Below, in pieces: positions 1 through 9,000 of a stretch of 21,881 bases of DNA. Position 1 is the first letter of the stretch, and each line of letters begins with the position of its first letter. The DNA lies in the NCBI GenBank assembly GCA_045647345.1, contig JAZRMG010000020.1:1-21881 (forward strand), written 5' to 3'. A model generated the notes under the pieces. That model had not been told where the DNA came from and made no database searches. It was given only the letters and a program-made list of their open reading frames with translations. Origin of the DNA: UBA1189 sp045647345. Its GTDB lineage: Bacteria > Bacteroidota > Bacteroidia > Bacteroidales > Bacteroidaceae. Position numbers and translations under genes: made by a program.

Positions 1-142
1 TCGGTTTCTGATGGTGGACTGCACTGCCCAATTCTTATGTTTACACGGCCTGACGTAGCTTAATGCCATAAGAACACGAAGACGCAAACTCAGATCGTGC
101 CACTGCCAACCGATTTATGAACTTTTGTAACCTGCAGAAGCT
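1..142. other. Unassigned edge sequence
   Basis: No gene can be supported here. A minus-strand frame stays open for about 37 codons to the window edge, with a possible ATG at 67-69. It has no recognisable motif and an in-frame stop lies just upstream of the open stretch. No convincing terminator is visible after the DUF6078-like gene. Confidence 0.3.
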
Positions 143-574
143 TTAATCGCAGAAATTGTAACGCTCCTCGTATGCATCAAACTCCAGTGCAGGATGCCCA
201 ATCTCGGCAAGTACCTCGCGGATATAGGCCATCTCCTTGGGTGAGCAGAGACGGTCGCCACGGCGGCGTTCATAGTAGCAGTTGCGCGAGAAGTAATGCA
301 TCAGCTTACCGCTGAATTGGGCATATTGGGCAGGCAGCATCTGCGCCTGCATGCCACGGAAGCCGCGGGCATACACCTCCTTCTGTGCAGAGCGGTAGTA
401 GCGGCATCCCGCACCGGGAACGGTGCATGAGGGGCTCAGCACGGTAAGATGCTCCTCGCTATCGGGTACCGCGCTCCACACCATACGGTGCAGACAGGTA
501 TCCGCCATAGGGCATTCGGCATGGAGGCAAAGTGCAAAGTTGTGGGGCACTTGATTGTAGTCAATGTCATTCAT
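143..574 (-). CDS. DUF6078-like small Cys-rich protein
   Basis: This 143-aa cytoplasmic-looking protein has no signal peptide or membrane segment. It resembles the Bacteroidales DUF6078 group of unknown function; I assign it from memory of the family pattern, not from a search. It has eight Cys (16, 21, 27, 50, 57, 99, 110, 142). The first three sit in a tight cluster (FALCLHAEC..DTC) and the next two frame SPSCTVPGAGC, so a metal-binding or disulfide-stabilised fold is possible. The Arg-rich stretch YERRRGDRLCSPKE is also distinctive. It is monocistronic: it has its own promoter at 597-628 and is separated from the large operon by that operon's terminator. No biochemical role can be inferred. 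Confidence 0.8.
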   Translation of the reverse strand: MNDIDYNQVPHNFALCLHAECPMADTCLHRMVWSAVPDSEEHLTVLSPSCTVPGAGCRYYRSAQKEVYARGFRGMQAQMLPAQYAQFSGKLMHYFSRNCYYERRRGDRLCSPKEMAYIREVLAEIGHPALEFDAYEERYNFCD

Positions 575-596
575 AGTCTTCAGCTTTTATTCTATG

Positions 597-628
597 CGAA
601 GATACGAAGAAGCAAGTGAAAACACAAG
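597..628 (-). promoter_or_regulatory. Bacteroides-type promoter of the DUF6078-like gene
   Basis: Read on the minus strand, a TATCTTCG box (597-604) resembles the TAnnTTTG -7 consensus with one mismatch. A CTTG -33 element (625-628) lies 20 nt upstream. The expected start of transcription is close to 590, about 16 nt before the ATG at 574. The -7 box lies in a 15-nt sequence that recurs at 675-689. Confidence 0.5.
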
Positions 629-689
629 TTTACTTGATGTTTTTTCAACGAGCACCGAGTATCTCTCTATAGGCAAGATACGAAGAAGC
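599..689. repeat. 15-nt direct repeat AAGATACGAAGAAGC
   Basis: Identical copies occur at 599-613 and 675-689, 76 nt apart. Each contains, on the minus strand, the TATCTT core of a -7 promoter box (TATCTTCG and TATCTTGC). Only the copy nearer the gene has a well-placed -33 element. It may be a duplicated promoter or a repeated operator. Confidence 0.5.
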
Positions 690-771
690 TTATTACTCTT
701 GTGTGAGTTGAAGAAGCGACATAGATTATTCTTTTTACTTTTAACCTTGCGCAAAGTGCTACATTGATATA

Positions 772-811
772 AGCACGGGGAGCCTTCACATCTGTGAAGG
801 CTCCCCGTGCT
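772..811 (-). terminator. 19-bp inverted repeat, operon terminator
   Basis: A perfect 19-bp inverted repeat (772-790 with 793-811) has GC-rich arms and a functional loop of about four bases. It lies 16 nt beyond the stop codon of the last operon gene (828-1010, minus). The tail on the minus strand is only moderately T-rich (TTATAT), so it may terminate weakly or act as a 3' stabiliser. No plus-strand gene runs into it. Confidence 0.75.
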
Positions 812-827
812 GTATTTAGGGCTTACG

Positions 828-1010
828 TTACTCCCAACGGTTACCCCAGACACCGCGACGGCCATTGGTAGAGGGGGTTAAAGTACCATCTTCATCCACA
901 CCACCATATCCTATCCCTAGATCACCACTATTCACACCACTTGTGGCTATCATATTCTCTATGGAGAGTTCCGTTACTTCCATGCTCGGTGTTATATATT
1001 GCGTCTTCAT
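828..1010 (-). CDS. 60-aa Bacteroidales 'MKxxYxxPxxE' type small peptide
   Basis: The start is MKTQYITPSMEVTELSIENM, followed by a Ser/Gly hinge (IATSG) and a glycine-rich tail with Asp/Glu, ending RRGVWGNRWE. I recognise this arrangement: a short conserved leader-like half, a variable Gly-rich half and a basic-Trp end. It recurs among uncharacterised small proteins of Bacteroides and Prevotella, often beside genes for secreted proteins. It begins 4 nt after the stop of the 406-aa gene and ends just before the terminator, so it is the last gene of the operon. It has no classical signal peptide or Cys. It could be a cytoplasmic regulator, a small structural component or a peptide precursor. 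Function unknown. Confidence 0.75.
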   Translation of the reverse strand: MKTQYITPSMEVTELSIENMIATSGVNSGDLGIGYGGVDEDGTLTPSTNGRRGVWGNRWE

Positions 1011-1014
1011 ATTC

Positions 1015-2235
1015 TTATCTGATTATAATCTTCTTATTGTTTATAATATATATTCCATTGCTCGGGTTTTCCACTACGCGGCCCTGTAGGTCATAGATCT
1101 TACCCTCTGTTACCACTCCGTTCTCCAGCATCTTCAGGTTGGTAGTCTCCTTTCCCAGTCGAAGTGTGATGGCCGTTGCTGCATTCTCCATAGAACTCAG
1201 GATATCCACGAATTCAAAGTATCCGCGGAAGCCCATGATAGGAGTCTTACCCGACGAGTAATAGAACTTGTTGGCGCTGAGGAAAAGACAATACTCAGGG
1301 ATTGTTTCTCCCGCTTTCAACGTACCATAAAACGTTCCGTAAACCTCTTTTCTAACACCAGATTTTCCGTTGGTAAATTCCGCATAGGCACTTTCCTCAT
1401 CGGGCTCAAGAATCGATGTCACGGTAAACTCAGTGATGTCTTTGGATGCTTTTATGATATATGGATAGTTGGCAAAGAATCCATCCTCATCCAAATAGGC
1501 ATCATCGAAGATGACATTGATGCTTGTCAAATCATCATCAGCCTCATATTCGATGAACTCCATCAGCTGTACATCCTCTCCGAATGCTTCATAAACCTGC
1601 TCTTCCGTCATGCTGAACGGCAAGCAGATGGTGTTCCACTCACCAGCCTTGATGGTTCGCTTCACTTTGATCAGCACCTCTTCTCCTCCACTTGCTGCGG
1701 GCAGCGTCATAGATGTTTCGTCGAGTATTACATCAGGGGTGTCAGGCGATGTTACAGTGATAGTGAATGTCACATCATCCATAAAGGTCGTGTTCACACC
1801 GTCTTTATGGCCGAATTGGATACCCGTCATTTTCGCATCATACACACCGTCTACCGGCAATGTCTCGCTGCACTGTATGGGGATGGTTATCAAAACCCCT
1901 TCGGTTCCCTTCAGAGGAGTAGAGTTGGTGGAATAGGCGACAAGCCCTACCGAACCGTTATCATCCTTCATGGTAATGGAGTATGTACTTCCGTGACATT
2001 CGCCTGCAGTGTATGTAGGCAGTCCCTCTCCGTCGGGTACTGTCGTCATCCCTTCGGGAAGTTCTATTCTAAATTGATAACCACAATACACTCCCTCTTC
2101 GGACAGGTGGTAATTGATAACCAATGATGCCTTCTTTCCTTGGGGAACAGTGAAGTTCTCTACCGAGAGATGCTCGGCCGTTGCAATACCCACATAGGTG
2201 AGCAGCATACACAGGGTAATAAGTTTCCTTTTCAT
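1015..2235 (-). CDS. Secreted protein: cohesin-like domain and T9SS-like C-terminal tail
   Basis: This 406-aa protein has an SPase I signal peptide (residues 1-20, cut after ATA). Residues about 21-165 look cohesin-like or carbohydrate-binding-like: a beta-rich module beginning with a VPQGKKASLVINY strand, then a GYQFRIELPEG strand and a GSVGLVAYSTNSTPL strand. Residues about 175-365 match a module I know from many Prevotella and Bacteroides surface proteins, with KRTIKAGEWNTICLPFSM, YPYIIK, LFLSANKFYYS and GFRGYFEF. The last ~35 residues (IYDLQGRVVENPSNGIYII, then NNKKIIIR) are the short tail family related to type A sorting domains. The start is 14 nt after the stop of the dockerin gene, so the two are co-transcribed and may interact. 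No enzyme motif is seen; adhesin or scaffold is the likeliest role. The cohesin assignment is by pattern only. Confidence 0.85.
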   Translation of the reverse strand: MKRKLITLCMLLTYVGIATAEHLSVENFTVPQGKKASLVINYHLSEEGVYCGYQFRIELPEGMTTVPDGEGLPTYTAGECHGSTYSITMKDDNGSVGLVAYSTNSTPLKGTEGVLITIPIQCSETLPVDGVYDAKMTGIQFGHKDGVNTTFMDDVTFTITVTSPDTPDVILDETSMTLPAASGGEEVLIKVKRTIKAGEWNTICLPFSMTEEQVYEAFGEDVQLMEFIEYEADDDLTSINVIFDDAYLDEDGFFANYPYIIKASKDITEFTVTSILEPDEESAYAEFTNGKSGVRKEVYGTFYGTLKAGETIPEYCLFLSANKFYYSSGKTPIMGFRGYFEFVDILSSMENAATAITLRLGKETTNLKMLENGVVTEGKIYDLQGRVVENPSNGIYIINNKKIIIR

Positions 2236-2249
2236 CTGATATGTTTATT

Positions 2250-4256
2250 CTAATTGTTTGTTAATATCGAATTGACTATAGCAATGATATCAGTCACGTT
2301 GATGATACCGTCTTCGTTTACGTCGGCTGCTCCCGCTACGAATGTTGTGGGAGGAGTGTTGAGGATATAGTTGACGATACCGATAATGTCGGTCACGTTC
2401 ACCATCCCGTCACCATTCACATCACCCATCAGTGGCGTATTCCCCTCTAAGTTCATAAAAGCAGAGAGTTCAGCGTCATCCAAGTATTCAAAAGAGTAGT
2501 ACATCCAATAGAAATCTCCCATCCAATATTCTCTGCCATCGTTATAGAAGAATTTCATCACATTATCTCCACCACCCCAATTGACACCATTTACTTTGAG
2601 ACTTTCACAGGTCGTCAAATTATCAATCAGTATATAATCTTCTGCACTATTCACTCGCACAGCCAGTATTTGTGGTTCATCAATATTAGGTAAATCTAAT
2701 GCTCGTTCACGTTCTTCTCCCCACGAGGTAGCTGTATGAAGAAATATAGTATTATCTTGTCCGACTCTCAACATGTAATTATACCCTACACCACGATTAC
2801 TGATAAAGTCCATGGCATTGTTTGGATCACGTTTCGGCTTTACTTTACACACAATAGTCATATTGTCCTGTCCGCTACGATAGAAATATGAACCTGATTC
2901 TGTCGAACCTTTATCCCATCGGTCAAGATACCCTTCACAACGTGCCTGCAATGTCAGATAATCTCCATTCATCGTGGGAATATTTTCACTCAACTGCAAA
3001 TTATATTCACTCAGTGTAGCCGCTTCATGATTAGGAATGCTTTGGGTATTGGCATCATAGTTGGCCGCATCAAAGAAAAATTCAAAAGGAACATCCGGCA
3101 AATCTCCCTGTTCGGTATATTCCGAGGTGACAGTTACCGTACAGCTGGCTGAAACTTCCGGATTGGAAACTGAAGTAGCCGTTACAACAGTTGTACCTGT
3201 TTTCACGCCCTTCACTCTTCCCGAAGCTGATACAGTGGCTACTTCACTGTTTGCTACACTCCATGTAACACTTTTGTTATAGGCACTCTCATTGGCGGTC
3301 GCTTTCAATACGGCATATTCTCCCATTTTCAAAGTCAAAACTGATGAAGATAAGGTCAAATTTGTCACAGGCTCTATACTTTCATAATAGAGTCCATAAT
3401 CCAAGTAAGCATCTCCTGCCCCTTGCTTGATATAAATCGCCAACATATTATCTCCTGCCAATAACGCGTTATTAGGAATTTCATAAGTAACATCTTGGTT
3501 TTGTGTCCAATCATTAAATTCTGCTACCAACCGACCATTCAAATACACTTCTATTCCATCATCATGCTTCGCATAAAGTGTATAAATACCGTTTCCAACC
3601 ACAGGAATGAAAAATGAACGCCTTAAACAATAGCAATTGTCATTTCCTCCCCAATAGAAATTATAAGTTCCTGTACTTCCCATCGGACCGGTCAAGGTTT
3701 CCCATGAAGTGTCATTGTAGTTTAACTCTTTCCAACTGTTTCCATTCACATCATTGCTTGGTTCCACATAGTTGGCTTGTTCAAAGTACTTATACTTCAT
3801 CGTCCAAGCTTCCTCTTTTCCCCAAGGAAGTATCCAACCGGAACTGGGAGTATAGTCCGATACGACCGTAACTTTACAATTGGCTGAGATTTCGGGATTG
3901 GAGACAGAAGTGGCCGTTACAGTTGTTGTTCCCGTCTTTATCCCCATTACGACACCATTATTGGAAACCGTAGCGATGCTTTTATCTGCCGCACTCCATG
4001 TTACCGTCTTATTGGCAGCTGTACTGTTAGTTTGGGCAGTCAATCGGAAACGGTCACCACCATCCAATGTGATGTCCGTCATGGATAGTGTCAGACTTGT
4101 TACCGGATCTGTTGGCAAATTCGGCAATAATCCTCCACCAATGTTGTCCTCCCACTCAGTGGAAGTACTGTCGGTAATTTCAATGTCACTTTGTGCTATT
4201 GTCGGTAGCCAACAAACAAATAACAACAAAGATAATATGTATTTCAACCTTTTCAT
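2250..4256 (-). CDS. Secreted Big2 / lectin-like protein with C-terminal dockerin
   Basis: The protein is 668 aa if it starts at the Met codon at 4254-4256, which gives a clean signal peptide (MKRLKYILSLLLFVCWLPT, cut near AQ-S). A longer frame begins at 4277. Domains: Big2 repeat (~50-133), galactose-binding-like jelly roll (~135-295; HDDGIEVYLNGRLVAEF), a second Big2 (~300-385), a concanavalin/LamG-like lectin domain (~395-600) and a dockerin (610-668). The dockerin has two canonical calcium loops, DVNGDGMVNVTD and DVNEDGIINVTD, each followed by an IIxIVNxIL helix. The two Big2 units are near-duplicates in DNA as well (about 3120-3290 and 3860-4040). No catalytic residues are evident, so I read it as a carbohydrate- or protein-binding surface component. 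Unlike the three upstream giants it has no lipobox, LRR or peptidase domain. It sits 35 nt after the second small fimbrillin gene and 14 nt before the cohesin-like gene. Confidence 0.88.
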   Translation of the reverse strand: MKRLKYILSLLLFVCWLPTIAQSDIEITDSTSTEWEDNIGGGLLPNLPTDPVTSLTLSMTDITLDGGDRFRLTAQTNSTAANKTVTWSAADKSIATVSNNGVVMGIKTGTTTVTATSVSNPEISANCKVTVVSDYTPSSGWILPWGKEEAWTMKYKYFEQANYVEPSNDVNGNSWKELNYNDTSWETLTGPMGSTGTYNFYWGGNDNCYCLRRSFFIPVVGNGIYTLYAKHDDGIEVYLNGRLVAEFNDWTQNQDVTYEIPNNALLAGDNMLAIYIKQGAGDAYLDYGLYYESIEPVTNLTLSSSVLTLKMGEYAVLKATANESAYNKSVTWSVANSEVATVSASGRVKGVKTGTTVVTATSVSNPEVSASCTVTVTSEYTEQGDLPDVPFEFFFDAANYDANTQSIPNHEAATLSEYNLQLSENIPTMNGDYLTLQARCEGYLDRWDKGSTESGSYFYRSGQDNMTIVCKVKPKRDPNNAMDFISNRGVGYNYMLRVGQDNTIFLHTATSWGEERERALDLPNIDEPQILAVRVNSAEDYILIDNLTTCESLKVNGVNWGGGDNVMKFFYNDGREYWMGDFYWMYYSFEYLDDAELSAFMNLEGNTPLMGDVNGDGMVNVTDIIGIVNYILNTPPTTFVAGAADVNEDGIINVTDIIAIVNSILTNN

Positions 4257-4291
4257 GCTAAACCAAAAACTTATCAACTCAAAAACTCAAA

Positions 4292-5167
4292 CTATCCTCC
4301 TACCGTTCCACCAAAGTCCTCGCCGATAATGTCCCATCCATCAATGCCGACATCAAAGCCACTCTCGGTCTTCTTCAGTTTTACAGTCAAGGAGTATTGA
4401 CGTTTGGGCTCCAATTTGAAGGCATTCTGCAACGTATAGAGACTACCATTCCACACTATCTGTATCAGATTACTGAACGGCACCTGCTGTGGTATTAATA
4501 TGGCAGTGTATGACAGGTCTCCATTGCTGTGGCACTTCACATCCTGTGCCTCTCCTTCCGCTGTGATAAGTCCTGTCGCCAAATCGATTTTGGCAGAAGG
4601 CTTGGTACCTCCTATGGTTACAGTCACCTCTTCAGACTTCAAATTCATACCCTCTGCAGCAGTAACCTTTACCGTCAATTGGCTTAGCATGTGCGAAAGC
4701 GTCAGGTCAAAACTGCTTTCCGTCGGTGATTGGCCTTGCAGGGTTCCCCACAAGAAGTCGCTTTGCGCCACAGCCTCTACCGTTGTCTGATCTTTTTGCA
4801 CGCTGAACGCCATGGATCGAGCATCAGCCACCTTACTCTGATAAGGTGCGTATGCATAAAAGTCTGCTGGAGTATCAATATCCATCCAATAGATGGGTTG
4901 GGACGTACTCCAACTACCATCCGCAAAGGTCAGCAACTGATTATTGACATAGTTACTTGCAGCTAACAGTTCATCCGACCGACCATCTATATAATTCACC
5001 ATATAAAGGCCTGCATTCACTTCGGTTGCTACAGCCTTACCATCTACACGAGTTCGTAAACGAACGGTTCCCTCTGGGTTCGTAGGGGTAACAACCGGTT
5101 CTTCCGGTAAATCATGATTGCATGATGCACACAAAAGGACCAATCCTATAAATAACAATTTCTTCAT
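4292..5167 (-). CDS. Fimbrillin family (Mfa-like) lipoprotein
   Basis: The protein is 291 aa from the Met at 5165-5167. This start puts a standard lipoprotein signal (MKKLLFIGLVLLCASC, lipid Cys16) at the N-terminus and leaves 11 nt after the upstream stop. An upstream Met at 5188 would overlap the previous gene and spoil the signal. The body has fimbrillin-family features: Thr-Arg (R40) near the N-terminus, a PADFYAYAPY motif, SDFLWGTLQG, LSHMLSQLTVKV and a final mixed beta domain ending GWDIIGEDFGG. It is paralogous to the 289-aa neighbour and to the N-terminal domains of the three large proteins. In the family, such lipoproteins are exported to the outer face and can polymerise by donor strands after proteolysis. 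Here it could be a pilus subunit, an anchor or a tip component; the sequence does not decide which. Confidence 0.85.
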   Translation of the reverse strand: MKKLLFIGLVLLCASCNHDLPEEPVVTPTNPEGTVRLRTRVDGKAVATEVNAGLYMVNYIDGRSDELLAASNYVNNQLLTFADGSWSTSQPIYWMDIDTPADFYAYAPYQSKVADARSMAFSVQKDQTTVEAVAQSDFLWGTLQGQSPTESSFDLTLSHMLSQLTVKVTAAEGMNLKSEEVTVTIGGTKPSAKIDLATGLITAEGEAQDVKCHSNGDLSYTAILIPQQVPFSNLIQIVWNGSLYTLQNAFKLEPKRQYSLTVKLKKTESGFDVGIDGWDIIGEDFGGTVGG

Positions 5168-5178
5168 GGTTCCTATAA

Positions 5179-6048
5179 TTAGTTCCATCCTTCTATGCTT
5201 CCACCGATCTCAATCTTAATCTGCTCGGGATTTTGGTCGAGTGTCACACTGATGGTGTGTCGCATACCAGGACGGTAGCTGATTTTACCCTCCATCAAAT
5301 AAGAAACATCCCCGATGATGACCTCTACCAACGGACGGCGCGAAGTCAGACTCTGAGGTACTACGATACCCTGATACTGTGTATTACTCAGTTGGCGGCA
5401 ACGAATGGCCTCCACTGATCCATAATTGTCCTTGGCAGCATCACCCGTTGTCAGGTCTATCACTGCATGGGGCACCGTACTCAACAGATAGACTTCTGCA
5501 TTAGCAGGAATCACTCCTTCAAAGTTCTCTCCCTTCTCCAGACTTACAATTACATTGCTCATCTTGTGGGCAAACTGCATGGCAACAGGACTGGTCGATG
5601 CTGTCACATCCAATGCAGAGGCAAACAGGAAGTCACTGTGCATATAACCCCATTCGGTACTCTGGTCGGTCTGTACGCTGAAACTATAGTCCACCACATC
5701 GTTCACCTTCTTGGAATAGGGATAGAAAGCATACACATTGTGCTTTCCCGTATTCCAGTACACCTTCCTCTTTGAAGTCCACGATGTGCCGTTGTAGGTA
5801 AACAGTTCATTGTTCACCTCATTACCGGCCAGCTGCAGTGCTGCATCACTCGCCGTTACATACACACCGATCGAGTCTGATGCCTCGAAACTTGTCTCTG
5901 TGACACGTGTCTGGTGCGGATGCATCATCTTCAGCTGTATTTCACCTTCGTCGGGAACATACACTGCACCCTCCATTTCCATCTCATTGTTGCATGCGGC
6001 CAATGCTATCGCCATGGCTGCTGCCATAAAGTATCTTGTTGTTTTCAT
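5179..6048 (-). CDS. Fimbrillin family (Mfa-like) lipoprotein
   Basis: This 289-aa protein has a lipoprotein signal ending ALAAC (Cys19). Recognisable fimbrillin-like motifs are HQTRVTE (Arg48), FEASDSIGVYV, KHNVYAFYPYSKKV, SDFLFASALD and MQFAHKMSNVIVSLEKGENF, the last being the same motif as in the three large proteins (KHLMAGVTIALEMGSGF in the 1138-aa one). The C-terminus, GGSIEGWN, resembles the sibling's GIDGWD. It is the fourth gene of the operon, 30 nt after the third. It is the best candidate for a stalk or anchor subunit, but neither polymerisation nor surface exposure can be read from the sequence. Confidence 0.86.
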   Translation of the reverse strand: MKTTRYFMAAAMAIALAACNNEMEMEGAVYVPDEGEIQLKMMHPHQTRVTETSFEASDSIGVYVTASDAALQLAGNEVNNELFTYNGTSWTSKRKVYWNTGKHNVYAFYPYSKKVNDVVDYSFSVQTDQSTEWGYMHSDFLFASALDVTASTSPVAMQFAHKMSNVIVSLEKGENFEGVIPANAEVYLLSTVPHAVIDLTTGDAAKDNYGSVEAIRCRQLSNTQYQGIVVPQSLTSRRPLVEVIIGDVSYLMEGKISYRPGMRHTISVTLDQNPEQIKIEIGGSIEGWN

Positions 6049-6078
6049 ATTCTGCTTTTTTATGATGTTTTTGTATTC

Positions 6079-9000
6079 TCAATATCTCTTACTGTCACGT
6101 TCCGCTTTCAATCGTGCTCTAATCTCTCTCACCCTGTCGCCCTGTTTCTTGGCATCAATCAATTGGGGGACAACATGCTGATTACTGCCGGCATACGACG
6201 AACCGTCAAAATGGGCATGAGCAGTTCCCTCACGAGTAGTACCATCCCTATCGCCCCACTTGTTGGTATCATGTTCGTAGAAATAATCCATTGAGAACGG
6301 TTCGCGGGCATAGTCGAAGATGCGGCGCATGATGCTTAGTCGCGAGATGGTATTATAATAAGGAATACCATAGTTCATGCACGAGTTGGCTTCCGAACGG
6401 AAGATGCCGCGCATATATCCGTAGGCGCCTTCATACACATCTACATAGTCGCTGTAGCGAGTATCGAAGATGAAGTCAGCCCAAGGCACCTGCTTCATGT
6501 TTGAGGTGGTGGCTATGTTCTGATACCAACCCCACGATTGTTTCTCTTCAATCTCTCTCAGCACTCCACTTTCCGGCCATAAACTATATACTATTTCTTC
6601 ATCCGCCAAACGCCCGAAACCATGTCCTCCCGCTTCATGTTGGATGACTCCACGGGTGTCTTGTGGATAGGGTCGATTAGACGGTGGACAGATAGCCATG
6701 GGCACTCCATCTTTAAATTCAGTCAATCCATTATAAGCATCTGAATTGGGAACGAAGATAATCATAGAACGCCACAGGTCTTCATTCGTCAATGGACTCT
6801 TTTCTATGGCATAACTGAAGACTTCATCTGTTTCGGTCATCAGGCATCCTTCTCCATAGAGTGTACCAAAACGATTGTTCACGTAGGTATACATGGTATT
6901 CACACCCGTTTCTTGCGAGAGTGGGAAGGTGACATACACATTAAAGTACTCGCGATGGCTCTTATAAGGCTCTACCCCAAAGAAGTACTCCATCTGCTGC
7001 TTAATCAGCTCAAGGTATGAGCCATCAGAAATGTTCTCTCCATTGAAGCCATCGCCCACAAACACGATGTCAATACCTTCACCCTTCGTATGCTCCTGTA
7101 GGGTCAGGTAGCTATCCTCTTCGTGTTCGTAGTCATACTGCGAAACTACACAGTAGGTCGTGTAGCCTTCCGTTGGCATACGGAACAGGATGCTATCTCG
7201 ACGATTACCGGCTCCATGCTCCATGGGGTTAAAGGTCAAGCGAAGTTCTGTTTTTCCTGTACCAGATGTCTTAGAAAGTGTCACCCAATCAGGACAGTGA
7301 TCCACCTCCCATGCCCCATCCGCATTCAATACTAAATTCTCTGCATGGGCTGTATTCAGCGCATTGGCCTGTGCGGGACGGCATACAAAGTTAGAGTACT
7401 CAGCAATTCGCTTAAATTCGCTCCATCCTGGTGCCTGTTTGTATTTCTCCACGCAGCCTTTGGGAACCTCTACGGTGAAATTATCTTTGTTTACTCCGAA
7501 GAAGGCATTTTCACACACTAAAGGTGGTTCTTCATCTTCACAGACAATGCTATTGATGCCACTACACCCCCAAAAAGCATTTTCCTCTATTATATCAACT
7601 CCTTCAGGTATTACTAATCCTGTGATTCCATAACAACCATAAAAACAAGCTTTAGGTATACGAGCTACATTCTTAGGTAATTCAAGTGTACCAATCAAAT
7701 AATGGCATTCACTAAAAGGTCCCCCAAAATTATAAATTCCATCATGCATTAACCGTAGACTCTCAGGGAATATAATTTTAGAAATCTTAGCACTCCGAAA
7801 GGCAGGTCCACTAATCAACTTTAGATTGGGAGGCAACACCAATTCTCCCGAAATAGGGGTATTCTCAAATGTTGAACCAATTTCCGTTATACCATCATGA
7901 AACTCAACCTGAGTACATCCCGTATTTTTTAACCCTGCTCCAAGTACTGTCACCGCTGGAGGAATGACTGCACAACCAGTCATTTTGGGGAATTCCATAT
8001 GTGGAAGTACCTGAAGAGATTGGGGGAGATACATCTGACCTTCAAAATCACAACCTCCAAATACATAATAATAATCAGGACTTACATATTCTATTCCATC
8101 AGGTAATCGAAATTCACCTCTTAACCCTGAGTTAAAAAATGCACCTGTTTCTATTCGTTTCATAGTACTTGGAAGTATTAATCTTCCTGTAAATTTATTG
8201 TCCATAAAGGCTTCTCCACCAATATACTCCACGCCTTCTGGGATTGTCAAAGAGCCTGTTAGCCCAGCATTGATAAAAGCCTGTCCCTCAATTTCCTTGA
8301 TGCCATATTCCGGGAAAATAAATTTCTTTAAGCATATATGAGATCTAAATCCCCCTAATTTACCTCCAACGACAAATGCTTTCTGCAAGTTCAACATTTG
8401 AAGTCGAGACATCTTCTGCCCCATAAACTCAAGGTCATCTCTATTTATATCGCCTATGACCTTCATACCTTGGATTTGTTCATAATCCTTTCCCATACTT
8501 ACCAAAACCTGTGGCAAAGTCCCAGGATTATCTACATTTACAATTAAATACTGATGTACCAGTCCCTCATGTAAATCTGCATCATCCACCCAAGCCACGA
8601 TATCATCGGCTTTCAACTCAAACGTAAAATCACCCGTTGCTTCCGAACGATTGACCGTGATGGTAAAGTTGTACATCTTTCCACCCATGAAGGTCGTTGC
8701 AGAGCCTTTTACCAATGAATAGTTCTGTCCATCTACCGTAATAGTCAGCAAGGTTTTACCCGCAGCTACACTTTGTGGAAATACCACGGCACGCCATACG
8801 CCATTGTAATACAGCGGTCTGATGGACCCGGACTTACCATTCCCTAAAGTACAAATGCCTGTGGATAAATTCACTGTACCATTCGGTACCGTATTCTCTA
8901 TCAGCACAATTTTCTCAAAATCGTTCCATTCGGCAGCTGTAAATCCGCTTCCCATTTCCAATGCAATGGTTACACCGGCCATCAGGTGTTTGTACTTCAA

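Noticed and set aside
587..865. 92-codon minus-strand frame between the small peptide gene and the DUF6078-like gene
   Set aside because: It runs through the 19-bp terminator repeat and the DUF6078-like promoter, and overlaps the end of the 60-aa gene; no family resemblance.
4257..4277. Upstream ATG giving a 675-aa dockerin protein
   Set aside because: It adds seven residues before a complete signal peptide; the internal Met at 4254-4256 fits better.
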